Source of the DNA: Perkinsus olseni
Lineage: Eukaryota; Perkinsozoa; Perkinsida; Perkinsidae
Assembly: GCA_013115135.1 (NCBI GenBank)
Contig: JABANP010000036.1
Location: 168,553 to 232,552 of the forward strand
DNA length: 64,000 nucleotides
Direction: 5' to 3'
The position numbers and the translations under genes are program-made. The notes beneath the pieces were generated by a model. That model did not search any database, was not told where the DNA came from, and saw only the letters and a program-made list of their open reading frames with translations. Below, piece after piece: positions 10,621 through 27,988 of this stretch; the stretch's first letter is position 1; each line of letters begins with the position of its first letter.

Positions 10621-12033
10621 TTACTTGACCTCCTTGGCGGTGGTACCAACGCACTTACCGAGCATAACAACACCGTTACCCTCCATAAGAGCAACACGAG
10701 AGAGACCCTCGCAATGCTTGAAGGAGTCGACGACAAGGTGCTGAAGGGGCTCGAAGACGACCTCGGCCATCTCGTTGGACTTAAGGGAGTGGGGATCCTC
10801 CATCTTCTTGCCACCAGTCTCCTTGCCGACCTTCCAGTTGATCTTGGTGAGCTTGCAAGCGGAACGGCCAGTACGGACGAAGGCAATGGGGGAGTAACCG
10901 ACCTTGATCTCACCGGGGACATCCAAGATCTGGACCTGGGCGGTGAAGGTACCGACGTGCTGGAGAGTCTTATCGGCCTTGGAGATCATGCAGTCACCAA
11001 CACGGGGCATGTTATCCTTGTTGAGGCCCTTAACGTTAAGGCCGACGTTGTCACCGGGGAGAGCCTGCTCCTCACGCTTGTGATGCATCTCGATGGTGAA
11101 GACCTTACCGCCGCAAGGGGTAGCGGGGGTATGAGTGGGCATGAAGAGGACATCCTCGTTGGGCTTGACAACACCCTGCTCAACACGGCCAGTGAGGACG
11201 TCACCGACACCCTTGATCTTGTAGATACCGGAGAGGGGAACACGCATGGGAGCGTCGGTAACACGCTCGGGGACGGTGGCGAACTTCTCAAGAGCATCGT
11301 ACAAGGTGTCGACGTGGTACTTGGTCTCGTCCTTGACGGTACGCTGGACGTCCATTCCCTTCCACCAGGGCATCTTGTCGGACTTCTTGATGAGGTTATC
11401 ACCGCACCAGCCGGAGATGGGGAGGATGGGAACGCACTTCTCAACGAAGTCCTTCTTCCAGCCGACACGGCCGAGCATGTTCTTCATCTCATCACGGATC
11501 TCATGATAACGAGACTCCTTGTAGCCGGCGACATCGGAATCCATCTTGTTGACACCGACGATCAACTGCTTGACGCCCAACAAGTTGATAAGACGAGCGT
11601 GCTGACGGGTCTGACCCTGGATCTCACCAGCCTTGTGGTTACCACGGGCAATGGCGGTACCGAAGTTACCATCAGCAGGAACCATAAGAAGGGCGACATC
11701 AGCCTGAGAGGCACCGGTGATCATGTTCTTGATGAAATCCCTATGGCCGGGGGCATCAATGACGGTGTAATGCCAAGTCTCAGTGAAGAACTCCTTGGTA
11801 GTGCAGGCGATGGTGACACCACGCTCACGCTCCTCCTTCTGGCGATCCATATAGAAGGCGAAGGCGAAGGAGGACTTGCCAAGACGGTCGGCCTCAGCCT
11901 TGAGCTTCTCCATCTCTCTCTCGGAGACACCGCCGAGCTCGAACAACAAACGACCGGTGGTGGTCGACTTGCCGGAATCGACGTGACCGCAGATCACGAT
12001 GGACATATGAGTCTTCTCTCCAGTGGCAGCCAT
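10621..12033 (-). CDS. EFL: Elongation factor-like GTPase EFL, copy 3
   Basis: 470 residues, start ATG at 12033. The amino-acid sequence is identical to copy 2 and the DNA is almost or fully identical. Immediately upstream of the ATG the sequence departs from the other two copies, so this is the first transcribed gene of the array and has its own promoter region. The fact that no N-terminal extension upstream of MAATGEK is conserved here settles the start for all three copies. GTPase motifs as in the other copies. Confidence 0.95.
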   Translation of the reverse strand: MAATGEKTHMSIVICGHVDSGKSTTTGRLLFELGGVSEREMEKLKAEADRLGKSSFAFAFYMDRQKEERERGVTIACTTKEFFTETWHYTVIDAPGHRDFIKNMITGASQADVALLMVPADGNFGTAIARGNHKAGEIQGQTRQHARLINLLGVKQLIVGVNKMDSDVAGYKESRYHEIRDEMKNMLGRVGWKKDFVEKCVPILPISGWCGDNLIKKSDKMPWWKGMDVQRTVKDETKYHVDTLYDALEKFATVPERVTDAPMRVPLSGIYKIKGVGDVLTGRVEQGVVKPNEDVLFMPTHTPATPCGGKVFTIEMHHKREEQALPGDNVGLNVKGLNKDNMPRVGDCMISKADKTLQHVGTFTAQVQILDVPGEIKVGYSPIAFVRTGRSACKLTKINWKVGKETGGKKMEDPHSLKSNEMAEVVFEPLQHLVVDSFKHCEGLSRVALMEGNGVVMLGKCVGTTAKEVK

Positions 12034-13418
12034 GGTTTTGCGCGGAAAACGTGTAAAGCCTATGAGAGAGACACTTCATTCCCCACTTACACTGTGCCAA
12101 GAGTAGAGCAGTTTCAGTTCCCCAGGAGAGCTCCAATTTAGGCTTAGTTTGGCGATGGCTGCCCTCTCGTTGCTATATCAAAATCGATCACGCTTTGTGC
12201 ACGCGTTCAAAAATCGGCGCACCTTCGTTGTGTCGCCGCGTCTACCTTTCGAGCGTTGTTGCCTCGCTTGTTCTCAGCATGCTATGTTGCTCCTATCATT
12301 GTTTTCATTCCAGAACTAACAGGTAACTACTTCTTTCAGAAATTCTGAGGCAGAAAACCCTTTGAGACCTTCGGCTTTGCGAACTCTGTCACTAACTCGA
12401 CGTCGCCCAAACGACTCTCCTGAAGGGGTAAACCACCGTACATCCTTAACCCGAACTCACCCCTTACAAGCATCGTTAATTGTCGCCTTCTACACCTGTC
12501 GTTCGGATTTACTCGTAGCTCAACAATGGTTTTTATAGATAGATATCGGAATCAGTAAATTACAAAGTTCTCTAAAGCCCTCGCTGAAGTAGGTATACAG
12601 CTTTGTGTCGACTGCAGCTCCTATTGGTATCTTAGCAAAGATTGTGTTCACATTTGCACAAAAGATTCTCCTACCCGTGAGAGTGGTGCACGTCGAAATT
12701 GCGTCAGACTTGTGTAGAAGATGCTGGAGGCGGTGATCAGCTGGGATAAGGGGGATGCGAAAATTTCGATCGGTCTTCAGGAACTTTCCAAGGAATTCGT
12801 CTGGAATCTAGGTGTCTGCGAGTTAGCTTGGGGACATGTTGTGCAATACGGTCGAGCCAATGTACTAGAGTCGTGGGAGAGAGGGAGTGGTTGCTCTCGC
12901 GCTTCGGTGTTACGGATTGGCGAGGGCTGAGTCTGCGTCCTGTGAGGTGAATAGGAGAATAATATTCGCAGTTTGGTAGTTACGCTTGGAGGATTGAGCG
13001 CTGAGCATACAAGCCAGTCATGTAATGTAGTAATCTGCATGGAAGGCTGCGTATAGTTGAAGCTATGTACCGCCCAGGGGGGCCCTAGGGAGATCTCATT
13101 AGGTGTTGGCTGTTGTTTTCCGCTATGTCCCTCAGGCAGCTGCTCCGGCTGCTTCTGGTCGTATCACTGGTAGTACAGGCGGGAGTGTGTAAGCGTATCT
13201 CAGCCCTTCTTCTGAGCTCGTCATTTCGCGTATGGACCTTTTGAAGCATGAACTTTGCTAATCGAGCTGCCAGAACTAGAGGTCGAAGCGCCGTGGTGCC
13301 CAGGAAACCGCCGAGCTTGTTCGCATATTTGACGATTTTGCATAACCTTGCGTCGTTGAAATCACGCTGGCAACGCCCGCAGTCCAAGAAGTTCTAGGGG
13401 ATCGTGTCTCAGGCTACA
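12034..13418. other. Intergenic region, EFL copy 3 upstream / GBP upstream
   Basis: Divergent intergenic region between the minus-strand EFL array and the plus-strand GTPase gene. It should hold both promoters. Open frames here (for example on the minus strand around 13085-13387) lack good codon structure or an ATG and resemble no family. I saw no RNA gene or repeat. Confidence 0.5.
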
Positions 13419-16400
13419 ATGACTAGCGGGGCTGCCGAGAGGCAGGACGGTCGCGGAGAGGCTAAACCGGATAAATTCCCTTTCTTCGTTCCTGTTCAAG
13501 TGGTGAAGCCTTCCAAGGACCATAATAACCTACAGGTAGTTGTCGGAGGCATCCATTCATCGCCGATGCCCTCGAGCTCTCGCGGTGATGATAGGTCGTC
13601 CCCGAGTCCATCAACCTCCTACGATCCGCATCACAACGTCGTCCCATCTCCGTGATATCGGTCGTTGGACCATACCATTCCGGCAAGAGTTTCCTTCTCA
13701 ACTCTCTGCTACAAAAACCATCAACATTCTCTGTTGGTAATACAATCAGCAACCCGGCCAGTTCTGAACCTTCGTGGATGCACAATTTTCGTCCACCTGG
13801 CAGGCCCCAAGACCTCCCCACAGACCCTAGGCATCTGGATGTGCCGTACAGATCTGAGTGCACCAGATGGGTCTGAGATCTGGCTCATGGACTCTGAGGG
13901 GTTCTTCGGCCCCCAGGTAGTCCATGGGGGCAACTATCCTTCTTTTGCAGGGTATGCTTCCTCGAGTAGGTCACCGAAACCTACGACGCTAAGATCTTCA
14001 CAGTCGCCACCCTGCTAGGCAGCCATCTGGTCTATAACACCGTCAAAGTCATTGATCAGCAGGCGGTCAATCTCTTAGGTTGGGATTCTTAGATTCAGCT
14101 GTCCGGTGTGGTTATCTCTTTTTTCAGAGATGCTGGCTCGCCGCGCTCAGCTTTTCCGAGTGCGTTCACTGGCCCCCGTCGGCGGGAGTAGAAGAGGGTG
14201 GAGAGAGTACCGCAGAGGCCTCTAGTGATATCCCTGCTTTCCTATCGGCCAAGAGTTTCCCTCCTCTCACTTGGTACAGTCTTTACAAGGATTCCGCTGT
14301 CGACTTATTGTGGCTACTCCTCGTCAGGGTGGTGGAAGACTTCGTACAGGACATGGCCGCATCACAAGGTGGTGCCTCACAAGCCATGAACGAGTCTGCC
14401 ATCGCGACGGAGTGGCTCAAATCGTACTAGGGGCAGCACCAGCATAGTCGCCGTCTAGATCCTCACTAAATCCGGCCGACGACGCTCTCGGCAGGTACCT
14501 GACCGAAGATAGCAAGCGCTTTGATGACTCTGATGGTAATATAGGGACGACTGGTATGCGCTCCACTGGAACAACTCCCTTGCGCCTGCTAGCAGCCCGT
14601 GTACTCTCTGGGTCACCTCGTCGAACTGGGCTGTATCATCAATAGTGGCAGGGACTGACGAGCCCTCGTCTTGTCTTGGGCGTGCGGCGACGATCGGTGT
14701 ACCTCGAGCAGGCTGCTAGCTTTCCCCCAAGATAGCACCGTTAGATCCTCACGCATCTCTCAGACACGTACGAGGAGTCCGACCGCACCTATCTAGCTCG
14801 CCTCTTCCCCTCCCTCACCGTCCATACACTATTCTTACCGGCCACTAGCAAGTCACAGCTCAAGGATCTCAGCCAGTGAGAGAGGAAGCTGAAACCTTGG
14901 TGAGACACATGGACGAGTTTCGTCTTGATCAGGCTTAGCTGGCCTGAACTCACCGACGAGTTCCGTAATGAAGTCACGGCCTTGCGTGGCGAATTATTCA
15001 CAACTGTCCGCTCTAAGGTAAGCAGAGAGGGACTTCGGTGCTGGTGTGCGACCAGCTGGCCGGCTTCCTGGGGTAGAGGCTCGGATTCTCATCGGATAGA
15101 TAAACTCTGGAGGATGACGTAAATCCAAATTGAGACGTCTTGTGTTTCGAACTGACGATCTGGTGAACAGCGGAATGAACATCTACCGCTACGCTAGTCC
15201 TACTGTTTCCCTTTTAGGAGCTCTACGACAGATCGTCTGAGGATGATGTTCTGTCATCTCCTGAGGACGGCATGATGACCGCTGAGGGCTTCGCCAGTGC
15301 TCTGAACTTCATCGTCAAAGGCATTGCAGAAGGGTAGTAGGGCGATCGGTCCTCGATTGGTTAGTTGGCGTTATTAGTGTAGCGGAAGGCATTGTGCTAC
15401 GGGTGCTCCCAACGACCTCTTCTGAGTCTCCAGGAGCCCTTCCAGGATTTGACTTCAACGTGTGAAAGATGATCTGAGGGCGCTCTTGAAACTCATGAGA
15501 GGGCTTGTTCTGGACACTTGGTACAGCTTGGGTACCTTCGACGGACTTCTCCGTTGCCCAGGTTTCTTCCCTGAACTACCTTCCCTTTGGGCGTCATGGA
15601 GAGCTCAGGTTGGAGAGGTGTCTTTGAAAGGATTCGTAATACTACCCACTGACTGGCGTATCGGTGGTGTATCGCCGCATCGAGTAGATACGACCTGTTC
15701 GAGACCACACTGAGTGAGGGAGTCTCTCCCCACCCGACAGGAGAGGCCGTCACTGCAGCTGAGTTCGACAGGGCTTCGAGGGACGCTCGAGACAAGGCTA
15801 TTGAATTCTATACTAATCTGGTACTGCATCGTCCCCGGACGGCGCCGACATCATCATTGAATCAATGGCATTGATCGAATCTTAGGTCGCCGACTTCGGG
15901 CTCCCAACGCGCAATGGGGATCTTGAGATGAAGATGCGCAACTCGCAGAAGTGGGGACCGGGGCTTCTTGATGGCGGATGAGTATCGTTCTTCAGGAAAG
16001 CGCACGCCCTGTGGCTGGAGCAAGTCCAGAATTACATCACTCGTATCCGATCCGATTTGGTGGCGGATATTGAGCAGAGGCTCTTCAACGTAGTAACAGT
16101 GGCTGTGGTGGCCGGGGGTGGTCGGTTTCTCTGAGGGTTCTCCCTTTCCATTGGGAAAGCTCCCGTTTGAGAGGACAGCTGGGATGCATGTAGCTCGACG
16201 AGTCGTGGATGTTTAGGTATCGCTGCCCTGCGAGCCTGATACTCTCGAGCAGATCGGGAAGGAGGCGACCAGTACGGAGGTCATCAGGTGCGGCCAATCG
16301 TGTCCTCAGGAACTCCCGCGGGGTTGATTTGAGTGGATGATCAGATACAAGGAAATACTGAAGGAGTACGAACAGCAGCCCCCACAGAAGAGGCTACTCT

Positions 16401-18196
16401 CGAGCGATTGGGTGGGTTGGTGGATGATGCCAAGAGCGTTGTGGAGATGTCGGTGTTCAGATGGTCGGCCAGTTGCCGAAGTTCGACGAGGACCCGGTCC
16501 AAGAGCTGGTCAAGAGTGCGGATGCGTTGCTGGTGCGCTTTAAGTATGAGAATGATAGGTACTAGGAGCAGCAGCAGTAATTTCATGGCGCAGCGGTCAT
16601 TACCTTCAGGGCGATCTCGAATTTGATACGAGTGGCTTTGGAGTCGAGCATAAATACTTGTGATGCGGCCGTTGACGAGGCCAACACCAAACTGGTTGGA
16701 GATGCAGTCCTGCAGGATTGGGCGAAGGGCGTCATGGCTGAGACCACCGACTCCTTCACTAAAAAATGCACCCGAGAGTAGGCGGAGCGAAGCAAGAGCA
16801 TCCTCGTCGATAGCCCCATGGCCGGCGAGCGATGGTTTTCGTCGCCTGTTCTTCTTGCAGGAGGATTATCCTTTTCGAGAGCGCATTGTGTCTTCTGGCA
16901 GTAATATCGGTTTTGTTCAGGTATCCGTGGATTGCCTCCCAGCCCGAGTTCCGTTCAAACAAGGCCCTACTTATACAGGAGGTGAAGGATCGTATCGACA
17001 CCTGCACGTCGAGGCATGCAGTGAGGCTGGCTGAACACTTGAGGCAGGAGGTAGTATAGAGAGGATGAGGGGGATCGTCCTTGGCGGTAGAGAAGAGATG
17101 TTCAAAGACGCAAAGGAGGAGCTGTCGTCACTAGATATTCGGAATCGAATCGGGAACTCTATCTCAACCTGGGGGTTCCGATGCGTGGAAGATCGAATGA
17201 ACCCTCCTCAACCCAGCATCGGGCATACGAACTCACTTGACCACGAAACTTGCTCGACACGAGGACTCGGATGTCCGCTTACATGCTCATGCTCTGGGCG
17301 CGTAACGCCACTCATTGCAGTCGACTTTTATGAGGGATTCTGGCGCGTCTTCCGATCTTCTCACTTTCGCTCGCGATGGTCTCAGGTTGAGATTCTAATG
17401 GGGGAGTACAGAGCAGAGAAGAGAAAGCTCGAGATGACTGCCTTGCCTGCTGATGAGGCTGTCCTGAGGAGGGAGCACACCGCCATCACCCAAGACGTAC
17501 TGGACCGATTCGACAACGACGAGGAAGCGTAGGAGCCGTATTCCTGGCTCGGCGAAGGCCTATCATCACGCCTGTAGGGTCGCCGACTCGGCCGCTTACA
17601 AGGACTTCCGCTCGCAATTGGACCACAACATGGGGGCGGAGTGGGACAGACTGCGGAAGAAGAACATCGAGTTGTGGAAGGTCCACTCGGATGACGCCAC
17701 CGCCTGTGCTCTTGAGATGAACCAGAAGTGAGTGGAGCTCACCAGCCGTGCCTTCGATGGAGCGTTGTTATCAGGTACGTGAAGGAGTCGTGCCCCCAGG
17801 GGTGGATGTGCCTCTTCAAGCTGTGGCCGAGCGCTCATGCAGCTCGCGTGAAGGCTAACTTGGACGAGTGTTTCGACACTAAGGTGGGCTATTCCTCGGC
17901 TTTACTGTCCGTACCTCGCCCCGCTGTGTAGTCGAGTGTGAAGATGCCGATATCGATGCGTCAAGCCGTGTTCGACAGCTGGTATGAAAAGGAGCTCGGC
18001 AAGGAGGCGGCTGAGGTAGGTGGCTCCTATGGGAGGGGGATAGCACTTATGGCAATCTCATCAACACGCAACTCTTACCGCTTTCACGGCCGTTTTAATT
18101 GTCTTCTTTCAGGTGCGACAGAACTTGATGGTGTTCCTCTTTACCTTGACTCTGCCCGTGGTTTGGATAAGCTGGCTGAGCACTAGGTCTCGGTGA
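13419..18196 (+). CDS. Guanylate-binding-protein-like large GTPase, membrane-anchored
   Basis: Multi-exon dynamin-superfamily GTPase of the GBP/atlastin type. Joined exons: 13419-13535, 13595-13736, 13804-13916, 13970-14078, then 14128 on, and a break at introns 14274-14327 and later. Spliced, they give the G1 P-loop VVGPYHSGKSFLLN, a switch-I region with GIWMC, and the G3 motif LMDSEGFFGP (family LLDTEG). A helix VATLLGSHLVYNTVKVIDQQA matches the GBP core, and WVVEDFVQDM sits at the GBP (V)RDF G4 position. The C-terminal two thirds (about 14.4-18.1 kb) are short helical charged exons. The last exon (18113-18196) encodes a hydrophobic span LMVFLFTLTLPVVWISWL followed by a basic tail, a likely C-terminal anchor. 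Such proteins remodel or fuse membranes. Internal exon joins after 14.4 kb are not resolved. Confidence 0.8.
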
Positions 18197-18431
18197 TGAT
18201 TATGGTGATTAGTAGAATAATGCCAATCAAACGCAGAAGACTTCCCTAGACTAGCCAATAATAATATGCAACATTAACGGGCTTCTTCTGTGCGACGAAA
18301 GATGGCGCTCGAAATTATACGCGGAGTTTCAACTGGAAGACGACTTTTGTTACGTTGGGAGCTTTCGAGCTCCGCTGATGAAGCCTCCGGGATGCTCTGC
18401 AGTTCATTTTTCATTTTCATAGTCTTTTTCA

Positions 18432-19454
18432 ATGAGAGGATACAAGTACATCGTACTGCTGTCCTTGCTGGCGGGGTTGGTACGATCAGAACGGCCTGAG
18501 AACGGCCACAATGTTGTTTTCAACGAACAGAGTGATGAAGTGTCGCCTGATGACGCTTCGGGATTCGACGGTGCTCCATTCAACGTAGATTTCGAGCAGG
18601 GCCAGGGGTCCGGCATACTCATTCCAATGGGAGGCTTCTCGTTCGTGCCGATGGAAGAGTTTTATGATTCGATCGACGACGTCCACGAGCTTGCGGGCGG
18701 TGACAAAGCGGTGGTAGCTCAGCCGCAGCAACCGAAGCGCCTCCGCCGCGGAGTCGTTCCTGTTGTGAACGTCCTGAACGGTCTTATCGGGCAAATGTTG
18801 AATCAGATGATGGCGGGGTCTTTGGGCGGTATTGAAGGGGAGTCGACCTTCAGTATGAATACTACGGCCAGCGAAGTTGTAATCTCCGGCCAACTTCCGA
18901 AGCAGACGCTGCGAACGGAACTCGGTCAGGAGGACAACGGTATTACCGTTAAGCAGGTCGGCAGAGGTATAGTCGTACAAGTGCGGAAGACTGACGGCCC
19001 GTTGGTGACGGAGATGCAAAGATACTACCCGATGACGGAGGACTGCATGCTTGATAAGACCAAGGTTGTTTACGACCAGAACAGCGGCAAACTTCGAGTC
19101 ACTATCCCTCGGAACCCTGCTTTGGTCGCTGCGAAGGCCGATGAAGCACAAAATCCGGGAACTGATTCAGAAGAGATCAAGAGGCAGCTCGACGAGGAGG
19201 CTCAGAAGGATGGCATCAAAATTCGTTTCGGTGATGACGATACCATCACCGTCATCGTCCCGACGTCGCTTGGCCGTGTTGTGGAGTTTAACGGTAGTCG
19301 CATTGAGCTGGACAGTGGCCGAGTTGTGACGGTACCTGTTGAAGTGGATTCGCTGGTGGACGAGTCTCAGGCCTCGCAACAGGACGCCAGAGAGTACACG
19401 TTCCGAAGTTCCGAGGTGTCGAAGAATATACCGATAACGAATGATGAGCTGTGA
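18432..19454 (+). CDS. Secreted protein with alpha-crystallin-like domain
   Basis: Intronless 340-codon gene. Residues 1-18 form a signal peptide (MRGYKYIVLLSLLAGLVRS). Residues about 140-227 resemble the alpha-crystallin domain of small heat-shock proteins. There is a VVISGQLPK strand like the family's VxADLPG, a VTEMQRYYPM segment at the place of RxFxLP, and SGKLRVTIPR, the equivalent of the conserved A-x-x-x-nGVL-x-hxhPK. A basic RLRRG at 103-107 could be a furin-type cleavage site. N-linked glycosylation sequons occur (NTT about 143, NGS). There is no retention signal; the end is NDEL-like (ITNDEL), which could act as an ER-retrieval tetrapeptide. The domain match is by eye and moderately secure; the secreted nature is clearer. 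Confidence 0.6.
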   Translation: MRGYKYIVLLSLLAGLVRSERPENGHNVVFNEQSDEVSPDDASGFDGAPFNVDFEQGQGSGILIPMGGFSFVPMEEFYDSIDDVHELAGGDKAVVAQPQQPKRLRRGVVPVVNVLNGLIGQMLNQMMAGSLGGIEGESTFSMNTTASEVVISGQLPKQTLRTELGQEDNGITVKQVGRGIVVQVRKTDGPLVTEMQRYYPMTEDCMLDKTKVVYDQNSGKLRVTIPRNPALVAAKADEAQNPGTDSEEIKRQLDEEAQKDGIKIRFGDDDTITVIVPTSLGRVVEFNGSRIELDSGRVVTVPVEVDSLVDESQASQQDAREYTFRSSEVSKNIPITNDEL

Positions 19455-19601
19455 AGAGAAAACTGCTGTGCATCATTGGTGATTTCTGTTATTGTCGCCT
19501 TTTGTGAAGCGAGCTGCAATATATCGTCAATTTATGAGCGTTTGGTTTGTCAATTGGGGAGTCTCAGACTTCCAATTACGAGCCCCTTTTGATTGGTGAC
19601 G

Positions 19602-20301
19602 ATGCGAAGTGCTCTGGCTAAGCCCGATATACTCCTTCGCCGATCTCCACGAGGTGAGTTCGTTCCGAGCGTTCCTGGGTTTTTCCGCTGTCAAAATTTT
19701 GGTGTGTATGTATACTCTCCCCTAATATCTCCGTGCAGGTCTCGCAGGAGTTACACCTCGACCAGAATTCCTCCCTCGGAGCCGCAGTATTTCACGCGGA
19801 CGATCGCCCTCCGGTTCCGCACCCCAAAGCCGTGGAAGGCCGCATGTGTGAGCTACCCAAGCTATTCCCGTTCAGGATCTCTCTTTATTGTGTTCATCTC
19901 TCCTGATTCAGGCACTCTCCTCGAGGTGCCACTATTGGCCATCGCTCTCGTTCTCCACGAGGGCCCTCTAGGTCTCCAAAACCGGAGCGTGCAAGGATGG
20001 GAGGCCGACGGCGCGTGTCTGCGTGGCAGTGAGTTCCCGAATCGATCGATCTGGCGGTGCTTGTTCGCTCATCTAAGTCTCATCCGTTGCTCAACAAATG
20101 GAAATCTTTTCGAGGTACCTCTACAAACGTATGCAACGCCCCGAGTTCATTTTGCTTTCCGTTTGGTGGGCAGTTTTACTTGGGATAGTCGTGTATGTGG
20201 GTGAAGCCGGTGGCTTACTCAAAGAAGTGTGGAAGCCCATGCTTTGTCTGAGCGGAATACCGTTGGTGTGCCTCGCTGCCTTGATATACATAGGTAGTTG
20301 A
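19602..20301 (+). CDS. Small RS-repeat protein with two membrane segments
   Basis: Spliced from exon 1 (19602-19653), exon 2 (19739-19847), exon 3 (19912 to about 20025) and a final exon ending at TGA 20299-20301. Introns 19654-19738 and 19848-19911 have GT/AG ends and keep phase. The N-terminal part is Arg/Ser/Pro-rich with repeated SPRG and RSRS units (RSPRGLAGVTPRP, SRSISRGRSPSGS, HSPRGA). The last exon carries two hydrophobic spans (EFILLSVWWAVLLGIVVYVG and LCLSGIPLVCLAALIYI). I do not recognise it. A membrane protein with an RS-like cytosolic tail is the best description. The third splice junction is not resolved. Confidence 0.5.
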
Positions 20302-21018
20302 AACATGCTAGTGTTGCGTAGCAGTGAGGGACGAGGATCTCAGCCAGCACAATATACTCGATAGAGAGCATGTCTCCGAGAGCTATGGGTGGGAGCAGCG
20401 TTTGATGCTTCAAACACATAGCACAAGCCTCGTGACGACGACGATATATATGTACTTATGAGTCTTATGGGCATGGACTTTTCGAGTCTTGGAGATGATG
20501 CTTGTGGTGGACACACTGCGGGAAACGCTAGTGATTCTAGTCGTACGCAGCCCCCGCAGGTGTGGAAGCGGATGCTGCCGGGAGGGGAGGGCGTTCCCGG
20601 CTGACGATGACCTCGCTCTGAGAGCTACATTTTCCGGCTTGATGAACAGAGCCAATTTGACGGGCTGAACCAATCCCCCTTAGATGGCACGTCGGTGCGA
20701 GGCTAACTAAGCCGTAGTGCCGTAGTGATCAATCCCATAAGCTTCACCTAGTCCTCAGAGATCACGAGTCACGTAGTCGTGCGAATAACGAGGTGAGTCG
20801 CACCTTACCCGAGCTGAAAGTTGCCCCGAAAGTGGACGGGGAATACTGCTCACAGTCATTGTAAGACATCCGCTACAACACCGTGCAAGATCCACTCGGT
20901 TTTTGCTGACAACTCCCTATCAGCCACAAGGTGAGGTTCGACTATCGAGCGCTGTAATGGCTATTGTCCCACCATACACGCGCCATACGAGGACTAAAAA
21001 CTCGACAGCGATAAAAGT
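20302..21018. other. Intergenic, no gene seen
   Basis: About 700 bases between the small membrane protein and the tubulin block. Only short non-conserved frames on both strands; no RNA gene, transposon or hairpin stood out. Confidence 0.5.
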
Positions 21019-21237
21019 TGGTCATCAATCATTTTACACTCGGCGCACCACATGGTGTGACAGAAGTTATCGCGGAAAAGCCATGAGGCTAATTAACCTC
21101 AAACTAATACCGACTTATAACTGACACATCCGAAACTGTAGACCCTGGAAGCCATAGACTGAGTCAAGACTCCAGCATTTACGTCTACAACGGTACAGCC
21201 AAGGAATCAGAATGATGGCAAGCATGATGGAAGGGAA

Positions 21238-22662
<1,425 letters not shown>

Positions 22663-22783
22663 TCAGATCAACTCAACAAGTGATGTTTTTTGCAAAATCA
22701 TACCGGATGCTTCCATGATGGAGTTGCTACTGCAGTGACACTCCACATACCGATACAATAGTTGCATGTAACACAAAATGCAC

Positions 22784-24154
<1,371 letters not shown>

Positions 24155-24197
24155 CTAGGGAAAGCGCTTGGTTAGCGACAAAGAGGTTCTGAAAGGA

Positions 24198-24808
24198 GCA
24201 ACTGACGTACAAGCGACCCCAGCGGAGACGAACCAGAGCAATGACTTCCTATCAAAGCCATGCGCAGTTGATAACACAAGCTAGACTTGTAAATGAGAAA
24301 GGCTGACATCGAGTAGCCATCATTGATTAAAGCTATTGATTGGAGATGGATACACTCGAGCCTGCGCCCTAATCGATTAAAACTCTTGAAACGGCTTGAA
24401 GCTCGCCTGAGAAACGAACACTGGACGGCAATATACTTAAATGCTCACCTGATTGACTAGGAGAGTTACGTACAGCCTTCAGCACAGCGTGGAACGACTC
24501 AGGCAGTCCCCATCCCTTTGATGCGACTTCGCTGAATGAGATGGAATAAACCGCTTCGCACTACTAAGAGTGAAACCTTCCGTACTTCACACGTCACTTC
24601 TCACACATTCGTCGATTTCTGACATGTGTCCGACAAATCGTAGACTGACGTGACACGAGTCCTCACAGCCCTTTCGTGCTCGCTTGATCAAATCCGCTGG
24701 ATAGTTCTGATGAGTAGCATGGTATAGTACGACTGAAGAGCGCTTGAAGCACTGAGTGAAGCCCACTTCCCACACCATACTCAGGCTTAAAACCCAACAG
24801 CAGTGGAT
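24198..24808. other. Unique sequence between tubulin units
   Basis: About 610 bases separating the two duplicated tubulin units and not shared by them. Presumably includes the promoter of alpha-tubulin copy 1. No gene seen. Confidence 0.5.
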
Positions 24809-25029
24809 GTTGACCATCAATCATTATACACTCGGCGGTCCACATGGTGTGACAGAAGTTATCGCGGAAAAGCAATGAGGCTAATTAACCTCAAACTAAT
24901 ACCGACTTATAACTGACACATCCAAAGGTGTAGACCCTGGAAGCCATAGACTGAGTCAAGACTCCAGCATTTACGTCTACAGCGGTACAGCCAAGGAATC
25001 AGAATGATGGCAAGCATGATGGAAGGGAA

Positions 25030-26517
<1,488 letters not shown>

Positions 26518-26574
26518 CTACTGCAGTGACACTCCACATACCGATACAATAGTTGCATGTAACACAAAATGCAC

Positions 26575-27945
<1,371 letters not shown>

Positions 27946-27988
27946 CTAGGGAAAGCGCTTGGTTAGCGACAAAGAGGTTCTGAAAGAA

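Noticed and set aside
4469..12033. Calling the array canonical EF-1alpha
   Set aside because: Key segments (RQKEERERGVTIACTTKEF, AGEIQGQTRQHARLINLLGV, KKSDKMPWWKG) are those of EFL; canonical EF-1alpha has different residues there.
13085..13387. Minus-strand frame upstream of the GBP gene
   Set aside because: It lacks an ATG start at its beginning, shows no family resemblance and lies in a likely promoter region.
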